Positions 12,195 through 23,236 of a stretch of 64,000 nt of DNA are shown piece by piece. Made by a program: the position numbers and the translations under genes. Position 1 is the first letter of the stretch. Each line of letters opens with the position of its first letter. The notes under the pieces are model-generated. The model did no database searches, was not told the origin of the DNA, and saw only the letters and a list, made by a program, of their open reading frames with translations. Source of the stretch: Triatoma infestans (taxonomy: Eukaryota; Arthropoda; Insecta; Hemiptera; Reduviidae); the NCBI GenBank assembly GCA_011037195.1, contig JAAEAF010000365.1:62001-126000 (forward strand), given 5' to 3'.

Positions 12195-13015
12195 GTAATA
12201 TTGGTAGATACGTTGTATGTGTGTATGTTGTAGTATTGTGGGGCGAGCATTGTTGAAAGGGCCTAAGTGTTTTTGATAGTTTTAGAGAAGAGAGAATTAT
12301 TAAGAAATACGTAAGAACTCACCACTGTTTGGAAATAAATATATTAACTCTAAATGAATTTAAATAATTTACAAAAATTCGTGATAATAAGGTTATAAAT
12401 ATATTGTAAGGGTGTTGTGAGGAGATGTAGGTTGTTGCTTGATGAGTGATAAATAACACCTTAAGATTTGGTTCAAGATATATAATTGATATATATGTAT
12501 ATGACTGACTGCTAAGGACTTTACACTAACTGAACTGAACTGAACTGACAGACTGACGTGGCTAAGAAGATATGAACGGAGCGATGTTAAACTGATGTGT
12601 AAATCAACAGAATTCTATCTGAATGATGTCTCATTGCCTATCTCTCATATATATATATATATACTGGCCGAGCCTCTCCTCTCTTTGCGAGAGGGGCTGT
12701 TTCTCTCCGCTAGAGTGGATGAGTGGTGGGGGTTCACTACCCCTACATATATAGAAACTCTTGCACATAAATACTTACAACACAAATGTTCAAATTAAAA
12801 CACTTATTGGCACAGTGAATTTAAAATGAGAGAATGATGGTCTGAATGCGACGAATGTTACTAGATGAATTCTGAAATAATATCCTCTTGGTAACTACTT
12901 GCCCTTTATGTATGATTTCTAAAAGAGGGTTAAAAAACAAAGAGTAGCCGATTTCTCCGACCTCTCTTGCAACGGTGCCTTGTACCTACGTTTTGACCTT
13001 TTGCCAGCCAATGTT
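12195..13015 (-). repeat. Family B copy interrupted by a solo LTR
   Basis: 12195-12404 and 12748-13015 together follow the left-arm order of 5157-5640. Landmarks are 'gtatgttgtagtattg', 'actcaccact', 'cagtgaatttaaaatgagag', and then 'gacctctcttgcaacggtg', which matches 'gacctctcttctaacggtg' at 5593. The gypsy-family solo LTR at 12405-12747 splits it. Confidence 0.6.
12405..12747 (-). mobile_element. Solo LTR of the gypsy element found at 47943
   Basis: The ends are TGTAAG...CCTACA on the plus strand, that is TGTAGG...TTACA on the minus strand. The 343 bp match the gypsy LTRs in length and landmarks: 'TGTAGGGGTAGTGAACCCCC', a TATA run, 'gccacgtcagtctgt', 'gcagtcagtcatata' and 'aaggtgttattta'. 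It is flanked by TATAT on both sides (12400-12404 and 12748-12752). It is a relic of LTR-LTR recombination. Confidence 0.9.
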
Positions 13016-13700
13016 CAAATTTTTGCCTTTACCAATATGTCTAAAAATAATTTATTTAATATTGTTTTTTTTTGCATCCATCACATTATCCCAAGTTTCA
13101 GCGATTTTCTCAAAGCAAATCCCACACTAAATACACCTGCACCCTCTATCGAAAAATTAACTCTTCAATTTATAACAATCATTTTCCTATCCCTCCACCA
13201 GATAGCGTGCGTTGTCCTAGGAGTTTTTCTTCATGAGCGCCTTATTTGGCATTCCCAAACTAGACTTAAGCGACTTAACTCATCAATCAGAGATACCGAA
13301 TGGTCAAAAGATTACTTGACAAACAATCAAAACTCACGCCTTTCTTTTTTTCGAAAAATAATTTACACAGCCTACTTGAACACACGGAATTGAACTGTAC
13401 AGAACAGCTAAGCATTCCCAATCTCAACCGGATTGAAAACTGTCGTAACTAAAAAATCCTGTACATAAACCGGCTGAATTATGATGATGGACATCCTTGG
13501 ATGGCCCACATTCACACATTCACCAACATTTCTTTTTGTTATAGTTTCGTTATTTTAATAACCATTTAATTTTATTTATTAGTATAATTATTTCTTATTC
13601 AGTTCCGTTATTTGTAACTTCATTATTATTATTTTGTATTTTTTTTTTATCAATTATTTTTATTTTACATTCCTTTCTCTTTTTTTACATTTTTTTATAT
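13016..13700. other. Unassigned, contains a 137-codon frame
   Basis: 12980-13393 (+) is open for 137 codons. The translation is hydrophobic-rich with no domain I recognise, and its 5' part overlaps family B, so it is probably a chance frame. The remainder is T-rich. Confidence 0.35.
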
Positions 13701-13765
13701 TGTGTACATATTAAAGCTTTATAATTGTCACATTGCTTTTTGCGTGTATAATACGCAGTTGCGAA

Positions 13766-13965
13766 ATATATATATATATATGTGTATGTAAACATATCAG
13801 ATAGAGACACACATATATAGAGAGACTGTGAGAGCAAAAGAGAGAGTGTGTTTGAAAGAGAGAGAGAGAGAGACATTATGTAACCTATTTTAAAAACTCT
13901 CACCGCAAATAAAACCTGAAAATAGGTTTTACAAATGCTATATATATATATATATATAAGTATAT
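13766..13965. repeat. Cluster of AT, AG and AC microsatellites
   Basis: (TA)n lies at about 13766-13781 and 13939-13958, and (AG/GA)n at about 13855-13872. Short GA/CA-rich runs lie between. No gene is present. Confidence 0.8.
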
Positions 13966-14387
13966 ACACTGGATGCCGCCTAGTGATCGATCACTGTTTT
14001 GCAAATTGAAGTTTTTACCATGATTGTGCTAATGATGTATTATTGAATGTGATAAATTGACATATTGACAATCAGAACTCAATTAATGATTGAATTGTGT
14101 ATTCAACCAGTACCCCCATTACTATGCTGCCAGTACTAATGTTTCGCCCCATTGTATTTTTAGGTCGCTGTAATTTTTTAATAAAGCTAAAATATTTGCA
14201 CTTTTCAAGTGCATAGCCCCCATATATCTTTCATGGAAACTTGCAAAATTGAATTTTATGTAAATTATTGAACATAAAGGAGATAAAAATTAGATTTAAT
14301 CATTATTAGACACATTTTAGAATCAACTTTTAATAACACTGTTTAACATTAAAGATATTAGAAAATCTAAGAATTATATTAGATAAA
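13966..14387. other. AT-rich stretch, nothing recognised
   Basis: No feature supported between the microsatellites and the solo LTR. Confidence 0.5.
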
Positions 14388-14391
14388 ATAT

Positions 14392-14790
14392 TGTAACGTT
14401 TTTCCCTCTAGACTAGCTACTGCAACCAGTTTTAAGTGGGTTCGTATAGATAAAATACTCTAAACTTCAATAAAGAAAACACCAATTTATTGTTATACAC
14501 AATAAATTACAAAAAAACAACACTTAATAATAATTACTTCACAGTTTAAACCACAAAAGTTCACTTTGTTCACTTTTTATACACTTTTCACAAACTAGTG
14601 ACTTCGTTTGTAACTGGAAAACTCTCTCAACTCTCCGGTGGTCCCACTATTTATACCGGTGGGGAATCTTCTAGAACTTCCTCGATTCTTCTAAAGAGAA
14701 CTAGAGCGCGTCCCCAGTGCTTCCTGCGGCCACTAAGAGAACCTTAGGTACCTGTCTTTTCTCCTAGATGGCACCACTGGCTGCGTTACA
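14392..14790 (-). mobile_element. Solo LTR, family C
   Basis: This is the reverse-complement partner of 30481-30867. On the minus strand it begins TGTAACGCAGCCAGTGGTGC and ends in TTACA. It carries 'GGTATAAATAG' as a TATA-like promoter and 'AATAAA' polyadenylation-like signals. ATAT flanks both ends (14388-14391 and 14791-14794) as a 4 bp target duplication. No internal region is left. Confidence 0.88.
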
Positions 14791-14925
14791 ATATTGATAT
14801 TTTCCCTAAAGCAACAGTTTTACTGAAAACGTGTTAAGTTCGTGTAAAATATTGGGTATTCCCAGCAAAATACAATTATTTTTTTTAAATTCACTGGGGT
14901 TAAACAATATGGTTTTGACTACGCG

Positions 14926-14956
14926 TATGTGTGTGTGTGTGTGTGTATGTGTGTGT
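14926..14956. repeat. TG microsatellite
   Basis: A (TG)n run with few interruptions. Confidence 0.9.
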
Positions 14957-15059
14957 AATCAAAATAATAGAAAATAAAAATCTGCTGTGAAACGCTCACA
15001 CGACCATTTGTTATTGCACATTATCTTATATCACATTATTATCTTTGCCTTATCGTTAA

Positions 15060-15600
15060 GTTTCGACTGGGGGTGTGAGATTCCATTCCTATGTAACTAC
15101 TTCTATACTTCACTATCCTGCACCAGCGTTTTCCTATTCTTCCATGAAATTCTTCTCTTTATGTACGCTTCCTTCATGCCACTGTCCTCCCATCTTGTGA
15201 CCGGTCTGCCTCTCCCTCTTCGTCCATCAACCTGTCTCTCGTATGCAACCCAAGCCGACCTGTCGGAGCTCATACGTAGGATATCCCTGATGTTATCTTT
15301 AGATTTTCTCTTCCTAGGAACCTCTACAGCTCACTGTTTGGTGATGGACAATGTTGTCTGCAGCTAGAGAACTCTGCTTAGAGGCCGGTAGTGCGGGGAT
15401 AGATCTTTCAGGTTGCTGGGCAATAATCTCCAATAACAATATAAAAAACGTAGGATATATCCAAACCAGCATAGTGTATTATCCTCTATCTTCTCTACAG
15501 ATGGTTGTATTCCTTGTTCTGGCCCTTACTATCATGTTGCGCATTCAGTCTCGTCTGACGTTCTCCTCAATTTTTTCAATATCTCATCTCTCATAGCCTA
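15060..15600 (-). pseudogene. RTE-like LINE ORF2 C-terminal remnant, split by a SINE
   Basis: The minus-strand frame from 15600 gives 'KIEDNTLCWFGYILR', equivalent to the conserved LRWFGH-x-x-R of RTE-like proteins. Below 15284 it resumes with 'MSSDRSAW' and 'GRRGRGRPVTRWED', the basic GRGRP-x-x-RW signature. The two parts are separated by a 164 bp SINE-like insertion with a 10 bp duplication. The upstream reverse transcriptase and endonuclease are missing and there are stops in the first part. Confidence 0.7.
15285..15448 (+). mobile_element. SINE-3 insertion, 5'-truncated
   Basis: Flanked by the direct repeat CGTAGGATAT (15275-15284 and 15449-15458). The body shares 'tcttcctagga', 'tctacagctcac' and 'ggccggtagtgc' with the full copy at 40975-41215 and ends in an A-rich tail. 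The tRNA-like head is missing. Confidence 0.75.
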
Positions 15601-16369
15601 TACATAATTTTTATATATCTTAAGGTCCAGGATTCCAGTGAGTGTGTGGAGTAGAAGAAGAGACGTCTGGTTTTCTTGGTCACTTCTCAACTGATAGAGG
15701 AAGCAATTTATGACTAAACTAAACATATTGCTAGCAGCATTACATTGCATTCTTACTTATATTCACTTTCAAAGTCCTTTCCCTTAAACAGCCTGCCTGA
15801 CTATATCCTCTATTTCAATTTGAACCTCACCACTACCTGATCATTTCAATATGATGTACATACTCCGCCTCTTCGTAACCTCTGTCTTCCATAAATTCTA
15901 CCTCAATCAAATTCATTAAACTCCTTCAAGTCCTTCCTGTTTTCCCTATTTCCTTTACATTCAAAAATCATCTGCTTTACAGTAGAGCACACATATATAT
16001 ATTTATTCTGAATTATTTCCTATTATTTTAATGTAAATACACTTTCTTTCTAAAATTTTTTTCCAAATTAAGTGTTTTCTTTTTTTTATTATGCGTTGTA
16101 AATTTTCTTTTCAGACTTTATTAATATTTATTTACCTATTTTATTATTATGAAATAAAGATAGTTCATTTAATGTATTACTAAGTTTTCAATTATTTCTT
16201 CTTTTTTTTATAGAACTATTTAAAATGTTTACATTTTTTTCGTCTATTTTGTTTCTTATTTATATATATTCAATCTTAAGAGATTTTCTATTCCCAGAAT
16301 AATATAATATTTTTCTCTTCCTCTTCTTCAACATTATTTCTCTTTATTTTATTATATTTATTTTTTTAC
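15601..16369. other. T-rich stretch, nothing recognised
   Basis: Pyrimidine-rich plus strand with homopolymers. No feature supported. Confidence 0.5.
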
Positions 16370-17385
16370 TTTCTCTTACTCCTAGTAAGAGGAAGTATTG
16401 TTGTAATCGTGTCAAATTTTCGATATCGAGTTTACACCGGAAAATCCGTTTTGAGGTCCCCTGGTCCAAAAAAGTGGTTTTTAGAAAATGGTCTGTGTGT
16501 GTGTGTGTGTTGTGTGTGTGTGTGTTATGTGTGTGTATGTATGCATGTATGTGAACAGCATAGCTCAAAAACAAAAAAATCGTAGAAAGTTGAAACTTGA
16601 TATTCCGTTTAGGTAACACCATGGGATCTGATTATGCGTTATCTGTCAAAATTCCTCAACCGGAAGTACCACTTTACTAGTTGAATTTTTTACTTTTTTA
16701 CGATTTTCTCAAAAATGGCTCCGACGATTTTCTTTAAACTTAATACATCAACCAAACATACAAAGAGCTACAACTTTTATTTGTAACATTTCTCCGGGAA
16801 AATGCATGAAGGGCACTTTTGGGGGAGAGGTGGGGTTAGTTTCCATCTAAAGTGCTATTTCAGTTTATTAGACAATTCTGTCATCTAAATAATGTTGATT
16901 AGAATTAAATATGTTGTTAAAATTCCGAGTTTGAAAAAAATTGGATAACCGGGAAGTGCGTTTACTTTACCACTTTATTAAATGATTTTTTTTTCTCTTT
17001 TTCGCAATTTTCTCAAAAAGTGGCTCCGACGATTTTCTTGAAACCTGATATATAAACTAAACATGCAAAAATCTACAACATTTATATGAAACATTTTTCT
17101 GGAAAAATTTATTTAAGGGCACTACTATTAGGGGACGGGTGGGGTTGTATTTTTCTCTAAAGTGCTATCACAGTTGATTATACAATTCTATCATCCAAAC
17201 AATATTAATTAGAAATAAATACATGGCCAAAATTCCGAATTTCAAAAAAAAAATTAGTAAACCGGAAGTGCGCTTTTACTGAATAGTTTTTTTCAGTTTT
17301 CGACGAATCTTTATTATATTTGGTAACACAAACTATAAAAGCTATCAATTATAATTTTGAGAACTGGAGTAAGAGAAAGTTGTGT
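16370..17385 (+). repeat. Family A, longest copy
   Basis: It starts with a small palindrome, ACTTTCTCTTACT / AGTAAGAGGAAGT (16376-16403), and ends at about 17370-17382 with AGTAAGAGAAAGT, the inverted form of the start. Next come a TG microsatellite (about 16493-16532) and a module repeated about every 295 bp, containing 'ggctccgacgattttctt' (about 16728 and 17024) and 'ccggaagt' (about 16660, 16952 and 17264). It has no coding potential. It looks like a non-autonomous element with an internally repeated unit; at least eight other copies or fragments lie in this window. Confidence 0.75.
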
Positions 17386-17409
17386 GAGTGTTTCACACCA
17401 GTTTTTTTT

Positions 17410-17560
17410 TAATTTAAATCTCGTCAACATCTATGGTCATTGGCGGTCGGAGCCTTTTCAATACAGTGCCGGTCTCCGAACAGTGTTCTCTCTCGTTACA
17501 GACAACACTGTTTATCATCGAACAAGTGAGCTGTAGATGCTCCTAGGAAGAGAATTAATT
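17410..17560 (-). repeat. SINE-3 body, minus strand
   Basis: The minus strand reads '..tcctaggagcatctacagctcac..acagtgttgtctgtaacg..' and 'accgccaatgaccatagatg', matching 41060-41190. The tRNA-like head is missing or degraded. Confidence 0.65.
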
Positions 17561-18041
17561 ATTATATTATATAGCTATTGTTTCCAAGTATAAACTGTTT
17601 AATGCTTAATTATGAGTATTTTACATTGTTTAAGCATAAAGTGAGATAATTTCATTTTTTTTTTTATATATATATTATGATTAACAATTCTTATTTTATT
17701 ATATGGTTTTTATTATTTATTTTTTTTAAACAATTTTGAATTGCTAGGAGTCAATATTATTATTATTATTCATTTCCTTTATTATTAGTGCTAATATTTT
17801 TATATATGTGTTTTGTTTTTTTATATTATTTTTCCCTATTTATTTTAATAATCCTTCTTCTCTCATTTAACCCCTTCTTACTGTATTTTTGTTTTGTTTA
17901 AAGATTCATTACGATGTTTTTATTTTTGTTTTTAAAATTATTTAAACATTTATTGAAACAATTCTAATCATTTTGTACCAACCCTATTGTATACCAAACT
18001 CATATTGTTTTGTTAAATAAACATATGTTTGAATAAATAAG

Positions 18042-18111
<70 letters not shown>

Positions 18112-18822
18112 TAGATATATTATGTTTTATAATAGATTATGTATGTTTGTATGTATGTATAAAATTAAAAATAGATCTTATGAAAGTTTATTATTATTTT
18201 CATTACGTTTGACCACTTTTATCTGTATTTTGTGTATATATTTAAATTTTCCTTTTATCTCTAATATTATACAAGCTGTAGGGGAGTTTAAAAGATGTTT
18301 ATATTATATATATATATATATATACAGAGTATAGTGCATATATTAAACAACACCCTAGTTTGTGTTTATATACATGTCAAACTAAATTATATAAACAACC
18401 CCCCCCCCACTGGCTGGAGCACAACGTTGACCAGTTCAACCACTTTATTCTTGTTTTCTACATAAGTTAGTTTGTGACATGTATGTTGTGTTAGCCATTT
18501 TCCCTTGCTAGCTTGTTGGAAATATGTTTGGGATATATATACGTATGTATATATGTATATAAAGTCAATTTGTGTATACACCAGTTGTCCAATTACTAAA
18601 TTTGTTACAAAGCAAAAACTAAAGATAGTGTCTACTAAAACTGATTATATATATACATAACGGATTATACATATATGTATATATATATATATATATGTGT
18701 GTGTGCGTATGTAATGCGTGTGGCATTTTGAAAATATAATTATAGAAAATATGGCATGAATGTTTTTTCATTCGGTTTTTGTTTTTTCTCTGGTAAATTA
18801 ATATATATTTTTTTTTTTTTTT
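17561..18822. other. AT-rich stretch with microsatellites
   Basis: Low-complexity AT sequence with (TA)n at about 18305-18324 and 18675-18697 and a C run at about 18400. No gene seen. Confidence 0.55.
18040..18112. repeat. (ATT)n trinucleotide microsatellite
   Basis: An uninterrupted array of ATT units over about 70 bp. Confidence 0.95.
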
Positions 18823-18922
18823 AAATATCAGCAGCTGATGTATCTCTTAGTTGGCTGATCGGCCGGGGGTATCATAAGAAAAACACCAAAAAATTTTTTT
18901 AAGTGTTTTTTATTAATGGCCC

Positions 18923-18955
18923 GACGTTTCGACAAACATTGTTTGTCTTCTTCAG
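18923..18955 (-). ncRNA. Hammerhead-ribozyme-like motif (PLE-2 left arm)
   Basis: The minus strand has CTGAAGA, one A, a perfect 7 bp stem II GACAAAC/GTTTGTC with an AAT loop, then GAAACGTC. The cleavage triplet would be GUC. Stem III is only the palindrome ACGU, so a monomer could not close it, whereas two molecules could. The stem is intact in both arms. Confidence 0.78.
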
Positions 18956-19445
18956 GGGCTATCTATAAAGAAAAAATATACATAAGAATCTAGCTAGCAT
19001 TAACAGAACAAAAAAAACAAAAATGGTAATGGAAAACTAAAAACAAATTACACAGGTAAATATAGAAAAATTATGGAACTATTACAGACCTTGTAAATAC
19101 AGAATTTGTGTGCTCTATTACATGTTCAATTATGACTGTGGTCTATGAGTGTACTACCAGTGAACGGTTGGGAAAGGAACACCGGTGAAAGTAGTGGTGG
19201 GAGGGGTGAAGTACCGTTAGGTATTGTTGGAGTGAAAGGACTAAGAAGCAGGGCAAAAATAATGAACAAGTATATTTTTATTAAAAATATATATATGTAA
19301 TTTTTAATAAATAAGAATTTTAAGCTACTTGGAATATGGATCAGATTAATGGGAATAGTTTGATAAATAGGAGAAAAAAAGGGGGAATTAGCCGGGGAAA
19401 ATATGTAGGGTGAAGGCGCTAAGGGCTGGGTGGATGGAACTATGT

Positions 19446-19742
19446 CTACTTAATGGAGTGGAGGATGTTGTTGTAGAGTGATGAGATGACTTCTTTGTCT
19501 TTTTTGTGGTTTATGGGATTGGGTTGTAGGTGGATATGTACTGATTCTGCTAGGAGGCGTTTTGTGTGATTAGGTTGAGTTGTTAAAATGGATGGGTTTT
19601 GCAGGTCAAAGGAATGATTTAGGGATAATGCATGTTTGGAAAGTGCTGTGCTGTCTATTTTTTTGGAGGTGATGTCATATTTGTGTTGTTTTAGTCTTTT
19701 ATGTAAGTATTGTGAGCTCTCTCCTACATACGTGGCATTGCA
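19446..19742 (-). pseudogene. Penelope-type GIY-YIG endonuclease, C-terminal fragment (98 codons)
   Basis: The minus-strand frame is open from 19742 to a TAG at 19446-19448. It reads 'CNATYVGESSQYLHKRLKQH' at its start, matching the C...YVGE-T/S...L-x-x-R-x-x-x-H core of PLE GIY-YIG nucleases. A downstream 'LLAESVHIH' holds the conserved acidic position. In complete PLEs this domain follows the telomerase-like reverse transcriptase and nicks the target. Here everything upstream is deleted, though about ten more in-frame codons run into the right arm. The absence of internal stops suggests a fairly recent loss. Confidence 0.85.
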
Positions 19743-19896
19743 AAATTCTGCATTTACAAGGTCTGTAATAGTTCCTAAATTTTGCTATATTACCTGTGTA
19801 ATTTGTTTTTTAGTTTTCCTTACCATTTTTGTTTTTTGTTTTTGTTCTGTTAATGCTAGCTAGATTCTTATGTATATTTTTCTTTATAGATAGCCC

Positions 19897-19929
19897 CTGA
19901 AGAAGACAAACAATGTTTGTCGAAACGTC
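19897..19929 (+). ncRNA. Hammerhead-ribozyme-like motif (PLE-2 right arm)
   Basis: Same sequence as 18923-18955 but on the plus strand: CTGAAGA (19897-19903), stem II 19905-19921, GAAACGTC to 19929. A transcript crossing both arms would carry one sense and one antisense copy. Confidence 0.78.
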
Positions 19930-20204
19930 GGGCCATTAATAAAAAACACTTAAAAAAATTTTTTGGTGTTTTTCTTATGATACCCCCGGCCGATCAGCCA
20001 ACTAAGAGATACATCTGATCATTTCTAACGGCCAACAACTTCTACAATTGGAAATATCAGCATATTCATTGCGCATGATCAACTTTGATGAAATATTTGA
20101 CTGTACATAGTTTTTACTAATTACTAATTCCTGTATTTTTTTTTTTAAATATTTCAATAGTACAGATGCCTTTCAGACCAACATTTTTGGTCGTTTGTCT
20201 AATA

Positions 20205-20412
20205 TAAAGTAAAGTAATCGTATTTTTTTCAGGCGGGCTGAACATCTCAACTCCTAAAATAGATCTCGTGGGCGGAGTCAGAATCACTTATTTTGCCAGT
20301 AACATTTTTTAAACAAATATAAAATTTAGCAATTATACGCGGGACTCGAACTGGAGACCTCCCGCTTACAAGTCCATACTCATAACCACTACACCAATAC
20401 CCGCCCCTATTT
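20205..20412 (-). mobile_element. SINE-2, tRNA-derived, minus strand
   Basis: Reading the minus strand, the head has an A-box-like 'TGGTGTAGTGG' and a B-box-like 'AGTTCGAGTCC'. Then come 'ataaattttatatttg'-type body sequence and the tail 'agcccgcctgaaaaaa'. It matches 60506-60716 in order. The head contains a degenerate tRNA-like fold, not a functional tRNA. Confidence 0.8.
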
Positions 20413-20924
20413 GCCCAATATATTATATTCATTTAAAATTAAAATGGTATATGTCCACTGTGAAAGCTTAGTTAATAATTGCCATTATTATTTTTTTTTT
20501 TTAATACAAAAATATAGTGTTAATTTATTCTTTCAAAATTTTATTTTCATTATTATTGTATATTTTATTTTCATTTTTATTATTAAAATTTTTAATTTAT
20601 TAATATTTCTGTTTTTAATTTTATAAGATGTTAAACTTTATGATTAAGTTTTATGTAAATATTTTTATTTTTTATATATCAGTGTTATTATTGTTATTTT
20701 ATTTACTTTTATATTTGCACAAGTTTATATTTACTCAATATTACGTAGATTTATATTATTTTCTCAATTATATTTTCCCTTCTGGTGATTTGTTTTTTTT
20801 TTTTTTATTACCTATCACGTTTATAAAAACCTGCTGAAAATTACCAACAAAAAAAGAAACAAGCTGTGATGGATAAATTTTTATTTTAAAACTTTAATAT
20901 TTTTATATAATTATTTAAAAAAAT
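20413..20924. other. Extremely AT-rich stretch
   Basis: Mostly T/A runs. The open frames here are Phe/Ile/Leu-rich artefacts of composition. Confidence 0.6.
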
Positions 20925-21180
20925 TTATAAACCGTCGGCGATTTTTATAGAGAAAATCACAAAAAAACTGTTCAGTAAAGTCGCACTTCCGCTCAACCGA
21001 TTTTCTCCAAATTGGGAATTTTGGCAACTTATATAATTCTAATTAATATTACATAGATGATAGAATTGTGTGATAATCGAAAAAAGCACTTTAGAGGAAA
21101 CCATAACACAACCTCTCCTCTAGAGAAATGTTTCAAACAAAAGTTGTAGCTCTTTGTATGTGTTCCCCAATTTTCACATA
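20925..21180 (-). repeat. Family A fragment, copy 4
   Basis: Matches 245-560 closely in order: 'cgtcggcgatttttat', 'cagtaaagtcgcacttccg', 'ctcaaccgattttc', 'cctctcctctaga', 'gaaatgtttcaaa'. Only part of the module region is kept. Confidence 0.75.
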
Positions 21181-21489
21181 GACATCATTGTTTCAATTTT
21201 AATGCAAAATTTGCATTCACCTTCAAACAAACAAACAAAAATAAATAAAGGAAAATTCGTGTAACCCACAAATACAGAATTAAAAGTTTGAGAGATCAAC
21301 ATTTGGTTATCTAATAAATTATTTTGGATTAAAAGTGTATAGAAAAAAAAAGATACTTTCAGTTAAATTATACAAACAAGATCCAAGGAGACAAAAAAAT
21401 GAAGCAACACACAAAGTAGATAAAAACTTGAATGTTGAAGAATTAAATTAAATTCATTACATAAATCACCTACAACGGAAATGACCATC

Positions 21490-21800
21490 GAAGATAATGG
21501 ATGTAATAGGATCCAAAGAGAGGGGATCCATAGCAGAGAAAGATAAACAAAAATGACAGGACCACTCTCTCGGACAAGAATGGGAGAAACTGCATAAATA
21601 CAGCGACGGGAGATAGATATACAACAGAGTTCACTCGCCAGTCATAACGTGTCATTTACCTCACTCTTTACCACTCTACCATTTTAGTGTAAAGTCCAGG
21701 CAGTCAGTGTCACTTTCAACATTATGTGTTCAGCCATATCCATATCCAGTTTTTCATTCAAACCAAACCATTTGTCTCCTTCATCAAACCCATATAATGG
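21490..21800 (+). repeat. LTR-like repeat, family D
   Basis: The stretch contains 'gaatgggagaaactgcataaatacag' features (TATA-like 'cataaata'), then 'cgtgtcattt' and 'agtgtaaagtccaggcagtc'. The same order occurs at 27040-27230 and around the gypsy insertion at 47840-47942 plus 51615-51740. This looks like a promoter-bearing LTR, but I could not fix ends or a target duplication. Confidence 0.5.
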
Positions 21801-23236
21801 ACAATATCTTGTCCACCTATATAGCACTAGGGACAATTGAATGATCAACAAAAAGTCCAAGTTTGTACAAAACTTGTCAGAGTTTGAAAACTGCATTAAT
21901 AGAAAGTTATGAGAATGTTTTCCGCTAGATTTTTTTTTTTGTTTAAACTTAAGTTCTGACAAAATATGGTATAAAGGATATTTAAAAATCACTTTCAAGA
22001 AACTACGAAACATGTTTTTCTAGGAAAGTGTGCTTTAAAAATCTGAAGTAGTCACCTTTTCATAACAGAGGTTAGAAAATATAAAAACTAAGTGGAGCAT
22101 TAACCACACCACAGCTTAAACTTAACAGAGAAACTTTATAAATACTGTTAAGTCTTAAGTGTATTATAAAAGAAGAAGAAGAAGAAAAAAAAAGTTAAAA
22201 CTTAGCTTGCTTTAAGAAACGGTAGGAAACCAGTTAAAAACACTGAGGTGGTTATTTGCATATCTCAGTCCTAATCTTTAGTTCCTTTCTTTAACTTAAT
22301 CAAATAGGTGGAAACTTCTTGCCAGTTCCCAGGTTAACTACTTGGCTGGGTTAATGCTTGTCCTATTGTTGGCAAACAAAAACAATGTTTTAATTAATTA
22401 ACTTCTTTCAGGAAAGAAAGAAGTAAGTAAAAAGAAATAATTATCTAAATAGAGTATTCAATGTTCTATGCAGATCAATTTTGATATGTCAAAAAGAAAT
22501 GTTTTATTCGCTTCTAATATTGAAATCGTCTTTAATGATTGATTATTAAAGAAAAGCATTAGAAAATAGTCAACAGTATTCCTATTTTCTTAAAAAAGCG
22601 AGGGCAAGAAAGCTTTAAGTATTCAGGGACTTAAAAAGCGAAGGCAAGCCCAAAATTCTACGAAGCATGGTGGTTCTAAAAATCCATTTCAATAGCTAGA
22701 ATGTATGGCCTACAATGATAGCAACTCGGCGTAAAGAAAGATTTAAAAAAGCAATGGGAATTAAAAAAAAATATATTTAATTTAAAAAAAAAACAAAACC
22801 TGTTCTGCATAAGTGCTCTAACAGTGTCTGGCCACAAGCTAACACTAGCGCTACTAGTAGCAATTACAACGTTCATTTCTGTTTTCATCGATTTATTATG
22901 TTTAATTTATTTTTTTTACTTTGTTATTAAATGAAGAATACAATCCTGTCACACTTATTGAATTGAGTAAATAACGGGGAATATATGTTTTGGAAATCCT
23001 ATAAGCACGAAAATGATAGATTTTTTTGAAACAAGTATGTTTTGTAGAGGCCATCGTCATTTATTTCAAGAACAACGCCGATTACATTTCTTAGATCTCA
23101 TCCCTGACTCTGTCTACATCAGGAATTGGACCATTTTGTTTTGATTTATTGTCTTTCAAAGAATTTTTTTTTTTAATCACTCACAACGGCTCAATCAGCT
23201 TAGCCTAGGCGATATTAATTTAGCCAAATTGATATA
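21801..23236. other. Unassigned 1.4 kb
   Basis: No domain or repeat recognised. There is a local duplication of 'aaaaagcg..ggcaag' near 22593-22650. Small frames have no recognisable content. Confidence 0.5.

Larger units (their letters stand above)
18834..20051 (-). mobile_element. Penelope-like element PLE-2, internally deleted, with target duplication
   Basis: Bounded by an 11 bp direct repeat AAATATCAGCA (18823-18833 and 20052-20062). Inverted arms (18838 to about 19115, and about 19735 to 20015) match closely, including 'atgtatctcttagttggc' with its complement, the hammerhead-like motif and the inner 'acagaccttgtaaat'. Between them on the minus strand is the C-terminal GIY-YIG region. 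The reverse transcriptase is gone. About 36 bp on the right (20016-20051) have no partner on the left, like the one-sided extension of PLE terminal repeats. Confidence 0.85.

Noticed and set aside
16376..17382. Family A as a Helitron
   Set aside because: No CTRR 3' end with upstream hairpin could be placed and the ends are inverted repeats; left unclassified.
18040..18112. CRISPR-like or telomeric repeat
   Set aside because: It is a plain ATT microsatellite with no spacers and no TTAGG-type unit.
20411..20837. Two hydrophobic frames resembling membrane proteins
   Set aside because: Phe/Ile/Leu/Tyr-only composition follows directly from the T-rich DNA.
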